A stretch of 64,000 nt of DNA from Bryobacterales bacterium (GCA_003163855.1 PLRJ01000159.1:107255-171254); one strand, 5' to 3'. Counted from the stretch's first letter, positions 17,857 through 26,994 are shown. A program made the numbers and translations. Notes: generated by a model from the sequence alone, not told the origin.

Positions 17857-18453
17857 TCACCACTTTTCGTAGCAGGGATCGAAATCACCTACGGCTGGGT
17901 CAAATAAGAGGGAACGAATTCGTCGATTGTAAAGATATTCGACCTCGGCGATCAGCCACTTGCAGCGGAGGAGAGGCATTGCGCCTAGAACTCCAAAACT
18001 GCAATCGATAAGTCGCCAAACGAATGGAATCTCCCGAATAGGCCCGGCGATAAGTGCCAGCGGAATCACGGCACCGCAGGCGATCAGGCCGAAATCGATC
18101 AACCACTTGTTTCTGAGCGGATGGATGTACGGTCCAATAAACGCCAGAGCGATGACAATGTGCGCAAATGCCAGCCAATCGGTACCGTAGCCAAGGAACG
18201 GATAGTGCGCGTTGGTGGCGCGGATCCCCTCATTCACTCGCTCCATCCAGGCGAGCAGCCCTGTGGATTGAGCTAGCGCCTGCAGCGCGCTTTGGCGGAG
18301 CAGCAGAACGATCCAACCCGTCTCGCGCTCGAGCCGGAAGGCGGTAACACCGCTTAGTACTAAGCCGGACGCGAAGACAGCCAGCCAGAACCGAATCCGG
18401 CGAAGGTATTCAGCTTGTGGCATTGGCTCCGATCTGCTGTTACGCTGGATCAC
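17857..18453 (-). CDS. Membrane protein of unknown function downstream of creD
   Basis: 198 residues with about four hydrophobic helices (near residues 22-40, 94-112, 120-138 and 147-163) and a basic N-terminus. It is not recognised as a family. Its start lies 14 bases inside the 3' end of the creD-like gene, so the two are probably translationally coupled and may act together at the inner membrane. Confidence 0.7.
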   Translation of the reverse strand: MIQRNSRSEPMPQAEYLRRIRFWLAVFASGLVLSGVTAFRLERETGWIVLLLRQSALQALAQSTGLLAWMERVNEGIRATNAHYPFLGYGTDWLAFAHIVIALAFIGPYIHPLRNKWLIDFGLIACGAVIPLALIAGPIREIPFVWRLIDCSFGVLGAMPLLRCKWLIAEVEYLYNRRIRSLLFDPAVGDFDPCYEKW

Positions 18454-19813
18454 CTTGAGGCTCTTTCTGGCCCGGCAGGCCTGGACCCTTGGTTGTCAGC
18501 ACTGAGCCATACCATTCGATTTTGCGCGTAAAGTACATGGCGGCCGCCACCGCCAGGAAACTGGCCAACGCGCCAACCAAGAGCGCATTGTCTTCCAGCC
18601 GAAGCAAAAAGTAGATCAGCGAGTAGAGCAGCGTAAATAGGGCAAACGCCCGCGCTGCCTGCAGACGACTGGAAAAAATCCACCCGGCATTACACGACAA
18701 CAGACACACCGTGGCCGCGCCCGCAATCAAAAACCCAGTATCGAAACCGATTCTTTCGGCCAAAGACAACAGAAGCAGGTAGAAAATCAACTGAGCGATG
18801 CCAACCAAAATATATTGTGCGGGATGAACTCGCTTGCCTGTCGACGTCTCGAACAGGAAGTAGGCCAGAAAAATCAAACCCAAAAACAGAGGAATGTATT
18901 TCAGCGATCGGCTGACCGATTGATAAGGGTCGGCTACTTCAACGAATGAAACGCCCAACGCCGTCGCATCAAGCCCCACCATCGTGTTAGCCAATCCTGC
19001 AGACGGCACGCCACGCGCTATGAAAGGTACCGACCATTCGGCAGCGAAACCCTGGGCATTCACTGTCCTGCTGACGGGCAGAAAACCACCATCAAAACCC
19101 GGACTAGGCCAGTCACCTTGCGCTAGAAGATGCGTCGTCTTGGCGTAGGCGAGCACCGCAACCCTCTGCGCCCCCGAAAATCGCAGCGCCGACGATACCG
19201 TGAATTGAGCGTTCGGCTTCGCCATGGTTCCCGCGTTCGCGCCGAACAGAGACATTTTCCTGCGTGCGGCGAAATCCAACGAAGACGAGGCTGGAACCAA
19301 CGTGAATGTCTTGTTGTCCATTGTGGCTGTCGCGTCCGCAAGCGCTCCCCGCGCATCACTGACTCCAACTAAAATCTCAGCTTTATTCCAGTCGAGTTCG
19401 GCGCCTTCCGGAGTTGCCATTCCAACCCCGGTAAGATCGAATGCCGCATCCATCACCAGGTCGGCCTGAAACACAGGCACCCGGAACAGCGAGCGTCGCC
19501 GTTCCTCGGTCTTGGTCTTCAAAACGGCCGATCCTCGTTCCGGAGAAATGAGAAAGACTCCATGCTTGCCCGGATCTGTTGCCGGAAGTGACGGAAAGCT
19601 GCACGGAACAGCCAGCGTCGGCCCGAGGAAGATCTGCTCGCCGCCAACAAGCGCGCTTACCTCTCGAATGACAGCGGCGGCCCGGTTGGCGCGGTCTTCC
19701 ACTACACTCGTGACAAACAGCCCGGCAACACTTATAAACAATGCCAAGCCACAGACAACCATGAACTTCAGGCCCGTCGACGACCTGGTCCTGCCAGCCA
19801 ATGTGGAACTCAT
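18440..19813 (-). CDS. creD: CreD-like inner membrane protein
   Basis: 457 residues. An N-terminal helix (about 14-34) is followed by a large periplasmic beta-rich domain (about 40-300), then at least five C-terminal helices (KYIPLFLGLIFLAYFLFET onward) including VHPAQYILVGIAQLIFYLLLLSLAE, the characteristic CreD signature. In enterobacteria CreD belongs to the CreBC regulon and affects envelope integrity and colicin tolerance. There is no creBC next door here. The gene is coupled to a small membrane protein by a 14-base overlap. Confidence 0.88.
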   Translation of the reverse strand: MSSTLAGRTRSSTGLKFMVVCGLALFISVAGLFVTSVVEDRANRAAAVIREVSALVGGEQIFLGPTLAVPCSFPSLPATDPGKHGVFLISPERGSAVLKTKTEERRRSLFRVPVFQADLVMDAAFDLTGVGMATPEGAELDWNKAEILVGVSDARGALADATATMDNKTFTLVPASSSLDFAARRKMSLFGANAGTMAKPNAQFTVSSALRFSGAQRVAVLAYAKTTHLLAQGDWPSPGFDGGFLPVSRTVNAQGFAAEWSVPFIARGVPSAGLANTMVGLDATALGVSFVEVADPYQSVSRSLKYIPLFLGLIFLAYFLFETSTGKRVHPAQYILVGIAQLIFYLLLLSLAERIGFDTGFLIAGAATVCLLSCNAGWIFSSRLQAARAFALFTLLYSLIYFLLRLEDNALLVGALASFLAVAAAMYFTRKIEWYGSVLTTKGPGLPGQKEPQGDPA

Positions 19814-19896
19814 CTAGCGTCTTCTTCTCTGTCCAATACTTTATAGTAAAAAGTGCATTAAAGTAAAGAGTAAATCAATCAAGTTAGACTCAACCC

Positions 19897-20340
19897 GTGC
19901 GCGCTCTTCTTTGCGCTTTGAGTCGACTCCTCTTTGCCGTGAACATTGCTGCCAGCCAGGGGTCGGTCAAAATCGAGCAGGGCGAGGCCTTCCAGCATCA
20001 GATGGGCCCGCGTCATATAAGCCATTCCAGTGACTAGTCACCAACTAGAGTGCTTGACGCCGTTCAGTTGGAAGTAACCGTCGATCCCGCAGGCAGCATC
20101 GATTCTGTCAAAGCGTTTCGCGGACCCGCCGAGTTTGTTCGGCCAAGCCGAAGCCTTAGAAGCTAAGCGTAAGTTCAAACCGTTCTTGAGGGACGGCAAT
20201 CCAGTGCGTGCATGTGGAAGTAAATGGCGATGGCAGGGTGGATTTCAGCGGCACATCCTGGAAGCTGCGCGAAGCATGCGGGCACGCGATAAAGCTGAGC
20301 TACTCGAAACGGTTATGCAGCAGAGAAAATCGCAATAAAC
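19897..20340 (+). pseudogene. Decayed secreted protein with TonB C-terminal-like domain
   Basis: A GTG at 19897 opens a signal-like start (MRALLCALSRLLFAVNIAA). The frame meets TAG at 20035-20037 and then continues as LDAVQLEVTVDPAGSIDSVK, a TonB-C type strand pattern. Near 20135 the reading moves to the next frame (ALEAKRKFKPFLRDGNPV, the classical KFKP-dG-PV element), and near 20205-20215 to a third (HVEVNGDGRVDF). One in-frame stop and two frame changes make an intact product impossible. Residual similarity to energy-transducer-like proteins, common in Acidobacteria, is clear over about 60 residues. Confidence 0.65.
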
Positions 20341-20350
20341 AAAACGACTG

Positions 20351-20863
20351 TCAATGGACCTCGCGAGCCAACGCTCCCTCACGCTGATCCAGATCTCCGC
20401 GCCTGATAATCGAAATCTTTCCGCGCTGCTCAAAGATCACCAATTGAGCTTCCTCCAGATCGAGCAAACCCCTCTCACGCAGAATTCCGTGAAGGTCGTG
20501 CTCCGTCAAGCCCGACTTGCGAAGCTCAGATGCCACAACCTTCCCCTTCGAAACAAGTATGCGGGGTGGATGGTCAAAGAAGGTTGCCATCTTAGGGAAC
20601 TGCCTGAGCCTCGAAATAATGCCATGACATAGGAGCACAGTGAGCAGCGTTATGGCGCCAGCCAGATAACTGGTTGTGTCGGAATTTGGCACTCGGCCGA
20701 CAATCGCGCCCACAGCCACTGCAGCCACGAAGTCGAAGGCCGACATTTCGGCCAGCGTCCGTCTCTCACCAAGCCGGAAGGCGAAAACAGCCGTAAGATA
20801 GAGCAGCAGTGCCTTAACCGAAACCCATTCAAGCCCGCGAACGTGGCCAATCAGTTCAGTCAT
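20351..20863 (-). CDS. DUF421 (YetF-type) membrane protein
   Basis: 170 residues. Two or three N-terminal helices (about 15-32, 42-58 and 66-84) include FRLGERRTLAEMSAFDFVAAVAVGAIVGR, a signature of the DUF421/YetF family. The soluble end reads RILVSKGKVVASELRKSGLTEHDLHGILRERG, also family-typical. Bacillus YetF-like proteins are spore- or envelope-associated, and the molecular function is unknown. It is isolated, with 177 bases of apparently empty sequence between it and the next gene. Confidence 0.85.
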   Translation of the reverse strand: MTELIGHVRGLEWVSVKALLLYLTAVFAFRLGERRTLAEMSAFDFVAAVAVGAIVGRVPNSDTTSYLAGAITLLTVLLCHGIISRLRQFPKMATFFDHPPRILVSKGKVVASELRKSGLTEHDLHGILRERGLLDLEEAQLVIFEQRGKISIIRRGDLDQREGALAREVH

Positions 20864-21039
20864 GCGACCTCATTACCGGTTAGACTGATTGACACCTCGC
20901 CGAGTGAACTGGTGAAACAACGGGGCTTCCGATCTGCCGCAGTGCCGCAGCAGACCGGTACCGCGGCCTTCATTTCCGTCTCTTAGAACAATGGGCGACC
21001 GATGATGAATCAAATGCCGGCTAAACGTGCAGAAAAAGG

Positions 21040-21903
21040 TTATTCGTCGCGAAACGATGTGCTGCTTTCCAAGGGTGTACTTGGGCCGTGCCACTCCGTT
21101 GAAAGTTTGATCGAGCTTAGCTGTCGTTGCATTCGTGCGGTGAAAGTATTCGACAAGCGCTTTGCGCTGGCCGATTCATTGGCTGTGCCGGGCACAATCA
21201 TGTAATCCCGGTCCTTGATTTTCTTTGCGGGCATCAGGTTCACGCCGGCCACCACGGTCTTGGGCCTGTGCGCCGCATCGTTCTGGAAGCGGTTGTCCAT
21301 ATGGTCCGATTTGAAGCCGAACGGCGCGTCATGTTTCTGCTGAAGATTCATGTTTCTAAAAGCAGCGGCAGTTCCTGGAGCGTCGGCGTTCATTACATTG
21401 TCCAGCTGATTAGGCAGGTTGGGAGTGCTTGTTTGAGCGTACAAGTTGGCGTTGATGTGGTAGCAGGTTGGTTTGTCCTGCGTGCCTTCGACATAGACGG
21501 AGCAGCAGTCGACCATCTCCGTAAGAAAAAAGTTTACGTTTGCGGCTCCCGGCCCGTTCGCGTCGAGAGTAATGCGGTAATTCTCGTCATTCTGGTAGGG
21601 CAAATAAAAGACCGGAATGCCGCCCGCGTTGTTGTCCAAAGTGACTTTGACAGAGTTAGGACAACGCGCGCTTGTCACCGGGGCCAGCGGATCCAGACGC
21701 GCTGAAAACGTTGCGTTCCAAACGCGCTTTGCTTTGCTTACCGAGCCCTGCCCGGTGGCTGCATTACCTTTAGTCGGTGGTCTCAAATCGGCCGCCGTCC
21801 CGGCGCCGGCGGTCATTGCGCCTTGAACATCAATTCTTGAAACCGGATACCTCCGCAGAAATTCCTTCGCGCCCAAGGTTGCAAATGCTACGTTGTCCGA
21901 CAC
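21040..21903 (-). CDS. Orphan protein with Cys-His pair spaced as in CNF-type deamidases
   Basis: 287 residues, no confident family. There is no signal peptide or membrane helix; it is rich in Asn/Ala/Thr. The central block FFLTEMVDCCSVYVEG, followed by CYHINAN, puts Cys134 and His149 fifteen residues apart, the same spacing as the catalytic Cys866/His881 of CNF1 and Cys1292/His1307 of dermonecrotic toxin. The N-terminal Gly/Ala/Thr-rich part (about 28-60) looks disordered. A secreted effector or toxin is possible but unproven. It is flanked on both sides by unrelated genes. Confidence 0.5.
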   Translation of the reverse strand: MSDNVAFATLGAKEFLRRYPVSRIDVQGAMTAGAGTAADLRPPTKGNAATGQGSVSKAKRVWNATFSARLDPLAPVTSARCPNSVKVTLDNNAGGIPVFYLPYQNDENYRITLDANGPGAANVNFFLTEMVDCCSVYVEGTQDKPTCYHINANLYAQTSTPNLPNQLDNVMNADAPGTAAAFRNMNLQQKHDAPFGFKSDHMDNRFQNDAAHRPKTVVAGVNLMPAKKIKDRDYMIVPGTANESASAKRLSNTFTARMQRQLSSIKLSTEWHGPSTPLESSTSFRDE

Positions 21904-22038
21904 GTCTCGTTGCTCCTAGCAGGCCTTATAACGGAGAAATGGGCGCCGGGGATTGAGGCCAAAGGTTATCCTAAACGGCTTCTGGCGAGTACTTTTGCTA
22001 GAGCAGTCATTGGATGCGGGTCATACATACTGATCGTT

Positions 22039-22614
22039 ATGAGTGATGCTGTGATCTCCAGGCAGAAGATTGGCTCCAGCGGCTCTACCACCAAGGTGCG
22101 GCTGCATATCAATGGCGAAGAACGAGTGCTGCAACTCGATCCACGGACGACCTTGCTGGATGCGCTGCGCGAGCACCTTGCACTGACAGGCAGCAAGAAA
22201 GGATGCGATCAGGGGCAGTGCGGCGCTTGTACCGTACATGTGAACGGCCGGCGTACGCTGGCTTGTCTGTCGCTCGCGGTTGCGCATCAGCGCGACGAAA
22301 TTACAACGATTGAAGGGCTGGCCGGGGGCGACGAGTTACATCCGATGCAGTCGGCGTTCATCGAATGCGATGGATTTCAGTGCGGGTACTGCACGCCGGG
22401 TCAGATTATGTCCGCGATCGGGATGTTGCAGGAAGCGGCGGGTGGCGTTCCGAGCCATGTGACGAAGGATGTGCGAAACGCTCCGGCAGCGGACGAGTTG
22501 AGCGCGGAAGAAATTCGCGAGCGCATGAGCGGAAACATCTGCCGCTGTGGGGCCTATCCCAATATTGTAGAGGCGATTCGAATGGCGCAGGCGCCCGAGA
22601 AGGGAGGCCGCTAG
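22039..22614 (+). CDS. Molybdenum hydroxylase, 2Fe-2S subunit
   Basis: 191 residues from the ATG at 22039 (MSDAVISRQKIG); the track extends 43 unlikely codons upstream. It holds a plant-type ferredoxin domain with GCDQGQCGACTV and a later cysteine (RTLACLS), then the helical second cluster domain with FQCGYCTPGQI and NICRCGAYPNI. It transfers electrons from the molybdenum site to FAD in xanthine dehydrogenase-family enzymes of the YagTSR/PaoABC layout. Unlike E. coli PaoA it has no twin-arginine leader, so a cytoplasmic enzyme is inferred. It is first of three close-packed genes. Confidence 0.94.
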   Translation: MSDAVISRQKIGSSGSTTKVRLHINGEERVLQLDPRTTLLDALREHLALTGSKKGCDQGQCGACTVHVNGRRTLACLSLAVAHQRDEITTIEGLAGGDELHPMQSAFIECDGFQCGYCTPGQIMSAIGMLQEAAGGVPSHVTKDVRNAPAADELSAEEIRERMSGNICRCGAYPNIVEAIRMAQAPEKGGR

Positions 22615-22616
22615 CG

Positions 22617-23600
22617 ATGCATCCTTTTTCGTTTGTGGAAGTGGAGAGTGCGGAAGCCGCCATTAATGCGCTCGAGGCCGACGGTAATGCCGTGTTCTTT
22701 GCCGGGGGCACGACGCTTATCGATTTGATGAAGCTTGATGTGCTGACGCCGGAAGTACTGGTGGATGTGAACCGGATGGCATTCGCTTCGATACAGACCA
22801 CGGCGGATGGCGTGAGTATCGGAGCCAATGTGCGTAACAGCGATTTGGCGCATGATCGCGTTATACGCGACCGTTATCCGGTGCTTTCAGAAGCTTTGCT
22901 GAGCGGGGCTTCAGCGCAGTTGAGAAATATGGCGAGCACGGCGGGAAACCTGCTGCAGCGAACGCGCTGCCTTTATTTTCGCGATGTGAATGCGGGCTGT
23001 AACAAAAGGAGGCCGGGTTCAGGCTGCGATGCTCTGACGGGCGTGAACCGCAGCCACGCTTTATTGGGAACAAGCGATGCGTGCATTGCTACCAATCCTT
23101 CCGACATGTGCGTGGCGATGGCGGCGCTGGAAGCGGTGATTCACACGCAGCGGCAGGATGGAACTACCCGAGCAATTCCGCTAGCGGATTTTTATTTGCT
23201 GCCGGGAAACACGCCGGAACGCGAGACGGTGCTGGAGAAAAGAGAGCTGATTACGCATGTTCAGCTTCCGAATGATGAGATTGGCCGGCGCTCGCATTAT
23301 CTGAAGGTGCGAGACAGAGCGAGCTATGAGTTTGCGCTGGCATCCGCAGCGGTGGCTTGGGAACTGGATGGCGGAATCATCAAGCGAGCGCGCGTGGCGT
23401 TAGGCGGCATCGCGACAGTGCCTTGGCGGTCGAAAGAAGCGGAGACGGTATTGACGGGAAAACCGGCCGCGACCGCAACCTATGTGAAGGCGGCGGAAGC
23501 AGCGCTGGAGGGGGCTGTGCCGCGCGAGCATAATGCATTCAAAATTGAGCTGGCAAAACGGACGCTGGTTGAGGCGCTTGAGGAATTAGGAAGAAATTAA
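22617..23600 (+). CDS. Molybdenum hydroxylase, FAD-binding subunit
   Basis: 327 residues from the ATG at 22617 (MHPFSFVEVESAEAA), two bases after the Fe-S subunit stop; the track ORF begins far inside that gene. The FAD-binding AGGTTLIDLMKLDV and MASTAGNLLQRTRC blocks are standard. The insert RCLYFRDVNAGCNKRRPGSGCDALTGVNRSHALLG has four cysteines, which in PaoB/YagS-type subunits bind an additional 4Fe-4S cluster. It passes electrons from the Fe-S subunit to the acceptor. Confidence 0.94.
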   Translation: MHPFSFVEVESAEAAINALEADGNAVFFAGGTTLIDLMKLDVLTPEVLVDVNRMAFASIQTTADGVSIGANVRNSDLAHDRVIRDRYPVLSEALLSGASAQLRNMASTAGNLLQRTRCLYFRDVNAGCNKRRPGSGCDALTGVNRSHALLGTSDACIATNPSDMCVAMAALEAVIHTQRQDGTTRAIPLADFYLLPGNTPERETVLEKRELITHVQLPNDEIGRRSHYLKVRDRASYEFALASAAVAWELDGGIIKRARVALGGIATVPWRSKEAETVLTGKPAATATYVKAAEAALEGAVPREHNAFKIELAKRTLVEALEELGRN

Positions 23601-23601
23601 C

Positions 23602-25833
23602 ATGGCGACTACATTGATCGGTACGCCCGCCAATCGCGTGGATGGGCGGAAGAAGGTTACGGGTACGGCTCAGTATGCGGGCGAGTTGCTGCTTGGAAAC
23701 ACAACGCACGCGGTGCTTGTCGGCAGTTCGGTAGCGGGCGGCACCATAAAAAGCATCGATGTCACTGAGGCAGAGCAGGCGCCCGGCGTGCTGCTGGTCT
23801 TGACGCACAACAATGCGGACAAGTTCGGCGAGATGCTGGACGATCTGCAGAAGGGCGGTACGGTAGGGGAAAAGCGGCCGCCACTTTCCGACAATCGTAT
23901 CCTGCATGTCGGCCAATATGTGGCCATGGTGGTGGCGGAGACGGCGGAGCAGGCTCGATATGGAGCGGCGTTGCTGCGGATTAAGTATGCGCCCGGGCCT
24001 TTTACCGTGGCGATGGATGAAGCCGAGGGAACTAAGTTTCGGCCAGGCGATTTCATGGGCGAGCCGCTGTCGTTTGAGCGTGGCAGCGTGCAGGACGGAT
24101 TGAAGGATGCCGACGTCAGGCTTGACGTGACTTACACTTCGCCGACGCAGCATCCTTGTGCGATGGAGCCGCATGCGACCGTGGCATCGTGGTCCGGAGA
24201 CATGCTGACTGTTTATAACGCCAGCCAGTGGGTGCAAGGCGACCGGGCGGTACTGGCAGGAGCGTTCGAAATGCCCAAGGAAAAGGTGAAGGTTATCTGT
24301 CCGTTCACTGGCGGCATGTTTGGATCGAAGGCGGCTACCGGATCGCACGTGCTGCTGGTGGCTATGGCGGCAAAGCGGTTGAAGCGTCCGGTGAAGATTG
24401 TGCTGACGCGGCCGCAGGTGCTGACCGACGTCGGCCACCGTCCCGAGACGGTGCAGCGCCTGGTGCTCGGCGCGAAAAAAGACGGCACTTTGACAGCGTT
24501 CCATCATCATGTGCTGTCGCACACCGCGCTGGAGGATGATTTTACCGAGCCTGCCACCATCTGCACACGCATGCTTTATAAAGTGGGCAACTACAAGGCG
24601 GAGCAGGATGTGGTGCGGCTGAACGTCATGAAGCCGGCATGGATGCGGGCGCCGGGCGAAGCGCCGGGGCAATATGCGCTGGAAAGCGCCATGGACGAAC
24701 TGGCAGAGAAGTTAGGCATGGATCCGGTGGAACTGAGGCGGCGGAATCATGCAGAGGCGCATCAGCAGCTTGGCAAGCCGTTTTCGAACAAGCATCTGCT
24801 GGAGTGTTACGACAGGGCCGCGGAACGCTTTGGATGGTCGCGGCGGAATCCGAAAGTGGGGTCGATGCGCGATGGCAAGTTGTTGGTGGGTTGCGGCATG
24901 GCCACCGCGACCTATCCCGGCTTTCTGATGGGGGCGACAGTGAAAGTTCAGCTGCAGCGCGATGCAGCGGGCGCAAGAGCCGTTCTATCCACTGCGGGAA
25001 GCGACGTGGGAACGGGCATGTACACCATGTTGACGATGATGGCAGCCGAGGAGTTGGGCCTACCGATGGAGCGGGTGTCGGTGGAACTGGGAGATTCCAC
25101 GTTGTCGCAGTGCGCGGTGGCGGGAGGATCGAACCTTACCGCAAGCACGGCGCCGGCGGCCAAAGACGCCTGCCTGGAGATTAAACGCGAATTGCTCAAA
25201 ATTGCCGCGAAAACGGCTGACGGATTTACCGCGGCCGAGGAGCGCGAAGAAGAGTTCGTGTTTGCGAACGGAAAACTGGCGCTGCGAAGGGACTTAGCGC
25301 ATGGAATACCGTATGAGAATCTGCTGGCTGCAAGCGGGCGGGAACAACTGGAAGGCGCGGGCACGACGCAGCCGGTGTTTGGACATAATGAGCGGTTTGC
25401 GTTTCAATCATTTGGTGCACATTTTGTCGAAGTGAAGGTGAATCCTCAGATAGGACGAGTGAGGGTTTCGCGCGCGGTGAGCGTCTTCGATTGCGGAAAG
25501 ATTTTGAGCGCGAAGACGGCGCGCAGCCAGTTTATTGGCGGCATTGTCTTCGGAATTGGCGCGGCCTTGATGGAAGAAATCGATTACGACCGGGCGCATG
25601 GGCAGCCGGTGAATGCCGACTTAGCCAGTTATTTGGTTCCCGTGCATGCGGATGTGCCGGAGATTGAAGTGGATTGGATCGGTCAACCCGATTACAATTT
25701 CAATTCGATGGGATGCCGCGGTGTTGGCGAGATTGGCATCACTGGCGTGGCGGCGGCTATTGGAAATGCTGTATATCATGCGACCGGCAAGCGCGTGCGC
25801 GATCTTCCGATTACTCCGGATAACTTGCTCTGA
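23602..25833 (+). CDS. Molybdenum hydroxylase, molybdopterin-binding large subunit
   Basis: 743 residues, the usual length for PaoC/YagR-type catalytic subunits. It has the aldehyde oxidase a/b hammerhead domain (about 15-130) and molybdopterin-binding domains with TGGMFGSKA, WMRAPGEAPGQYALE, GSDVGTGMYTML and a C-terminal RGVGEIGITGVAAAIGNAV carrying the catalytic glutamate. The substrate is probably an aldehyde or N-heterocycle; it cannot be named from sequence. It is the third subunit of the operon and ends directly against a convergent DoxX gene. A long antisense ORF in the track (23539-24672) is a shadow. Confidence 0.94.
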   Translation: MATTLIGTPANRVDGRKKVTGTAQYAGELLLGNTTHAVLVGSSVAGGTIKSIDVTEAEQAPGVLLVLTHNNADKFGEMLDDLQKGGTVGEKRPPLSDNRILHVGQYVAMVVAETAEQARYGAALLRIKYAPGPFTVAMDEAEGTKFRPGDFMGEPLSFERGSVQDGLKDADVRLDVTYTSPTQHPCAMEPHATVASWSGDMLTVYNASQWVQGDRAVLAGAFEMPKEKVKVICPFTGGMFGSKAATGSHVLLVAMAAKRLKRPVKIVLTRPQVLTDVGHRPETVQRLVLGAKKDGTLTAFHHHVLSHTALEDDFTEPATICTRMLYKVGNYKAEQDVVRLNVMKPAWMRAPGEAPGQYALESAMDELAEKLGMDPVELRRRNHAEAHQQLGKPFSNKHLLECYDRAAERFGWSRRNPKVGSMRDGKLLVGCGMATATYPGFLMGATVKVQLQRDAAGARAVLSTAGSDVGTGMYTMLTMMAAEELGLPMERVSVELGDSTLSQCAVAGGSNLTASTAPAAKDACLEIKRELLKIAAKTADGFTAAEEREEEFVFANGKLALRRDLAHGIPYENLLAASGREQLEGAGTTQPVFGHNERFAFQSFGAHFVEVKVNPQIGRVRVSRAVSVFDCGKILSAKTARSQFIGGIVFGIGAALMEEIDYDRAHGQPVNADLASYLVPVHADVPEIEVDWIGQPDYNFNSMGCRGVGEIGITGVAAAIGNAVYHATGKRVRDLPITPDNLL

Positions 25834-26217
25834 CTAGGGCGCGGTCCGCTGCTGAAGAATTCCTGCGAAGGCCGAGCGAACGCTCATGAACAGAATCAAC
25901 CAAAGGATCGCGACAAAAACGCCGGGGGGAAGTCCGGCCGGTTGCATTACCGCATGGAAGATGAGAATGTTCACAATCACCGGGGCGATGATGGTCAGCG
26001 CCAATGGCACATAACGATTTGCCAGAAACAGGATTCCGGCGATCAGTTGCACGGCGAAGACGAAAGTCATGTAGTGAGTGGAAGTCATAACAACCATAAA
26101 GTCACCTGCCGGCCCGGGCATCGGCGGCGTCGGAAGGAAATGTATAAATCCATTCAGTCCGAAGAACAAAAAGATCACGCCTAGCAAATAGCGGGCACCA
26201 ATGGCGGCAATTCTCAT
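25834..26217 (-). CDS. DoxX-like membrane protein
   Basis: 127 residues with four hydrophobic segments and the start RYLLGVIFLFFGLNGFIHFLP, then the FVFAVQLIAGILFLANRYVPLAL helix typical of DoxX-like proteins. Family roles range from thiosulfate:quinone-linked functions to oxidative stress, and none is fixed here. It diverges from a TetR regulator gene, with a perfect inverted repeat between them, so regulation by that TetR protein is the simplest reading. It abuts the molybdenum enzyme gene tail to tail. Confidence 0.82.
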   Translation of the reverse strand: MRIAAIGARYLLGVIFLFFGLNGFIHFLPTPPMPGPAGDFMVVMTSTHYMTFVFAVQLIAGILFLANRYVPLALTIIAPVIVNILIFHAVMQPAGLPPGVFVAILWLILFMSVRSAFAGILQQRTAP

Positions 26218-26248
26218 ACAATTCTTCTCCTCGGCAACACTTGATGTC

Positions 26249-26291
26249 TAAACGACAACTGTTGGCATAGTAACACAACAGTTGTCGTTTA
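26249..26291. promoter_or_regulatory. Long perfect inverted repeat, probable TetR operator
   Basis: Arms TAAACGACAACTGTTG (26249-26264) and CAACAGTTGTCGTTTA (26276-26291) are perfectly inverted over 16 bp with an 11-base spacer. Each arm also contains the near-palindrome CAACTGTTG or its complement, so the site may bind two dimers. It lies 17 bases before the TetR gene start and about 30 bases before the divergent DoxX start, the expected position for autoregulation. Confidence 0.8.
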
Positions 26292-26307
26292 AGCTGGGAG
26301 AAGAAGT

Positions 26308-26880
26308 ATGGATTCCAGCCTTGAAGAGATCGCTGATCCGCGGGTGCGGCGAACGCGGCAATTGCTGCATGGAGCGTTAGCCAGGCTGCTTCAGACCAAA
26401 GAGTTCGAGCGAATATCAGTTCATGACATAACCGATGCAGCGACGCTGAACCGGGCCACTTTCTACGACCACTACCCGGACAAATATGCGTTGATGCAGT
26501 GCATGGTGGCCGCTCGTTTCCAGCATTTGATGGCCGAGCGCAATGTGCAATTTAATGGTTGTACGTCCGCCATGCGAGCGATGGTGCTGGCGGTGTGCGA
26601 TTACCTGGCGGGGAGCAGGGAATTGGGGCCGCATATGGAATCCGCTGTGATTTCCGTAATCAGGCAGATGATATTGGAAGGCTTGACGAGCCATGAAGCC
26701 CCACGTATAGCCAGTGCGGAGATGATTGCGTCGACGGTGGGCTGGGCCATCTATGGAGCGGCCAAGGAGTGGGCGCGCACGCCCGGAAGGTGCGCTGCGG
26801 ATGATGTTGTAGATCTCGTGGTGGCGCTGGTGTCGCCTGTTCTTTTGGCCGCACGTGACAGTTATGGCCCGGAGCCGTGA
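26308..26880 (+). CDS. TetR/AcrR family transcriptional regulator
   Basis: 190 residues. The N-terminal helix-turn-helix (about 12-60) reads RRTRQLLHGALARLL, FERISVHDITDAATLNRATFYDHYPDKYALM, the standard TetR signature. The C-terminal ligand domain has a single short helix bundle with no identifiable ligand family. It is transcribed away from the DoxX gene across a 16-bp inverted repeat that is its likely operator. It probably represses both genes in response to a small molecule. Confidence 0.92.
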   Translation: MDSSLEEIADPRVRRTRQLLHGALARLLQTKEFERISVHDITDAATLNRATFYDHYPDKYALMQCMVAARFQHLMAERNVQFNGCTSAMRAMVLAVCDYLAGSRELGPHMESAVISVIRQMILEGLTSHEAPRIASAEMIASTVGWAIYGAAKEWARTPGRCAADDVVDLVVALVSPVLLAARDSYGPEP

Positions 26881-26994
26881 CGTTAGGGCACGCTGACGCT
26901 GGCAGGGAAGCCGGTGGGCGGCTACCTTCAAGAGTGTGATGGTGGGGCAATAACCATTTGCCGCTTGCATGGGAGTGTGATATAACTCGGGTTT

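Noticed and set aside
22365-22616. Upstream extension of the FAD-subunit ORF
   Set aside because: Lies inside the Fe-S subunit gene; the family start MHPFSFVEVESA is at 22617.
23539-24672. 377-residue minus-strand ORF opposite the molybdenum hydroxylase genes
   Set aside because: Rich in His, Arg and Cys with no recognisable motif, and fully antisense to a well-conserved catalytic subunit; a shadow of high-GC coding sequence.
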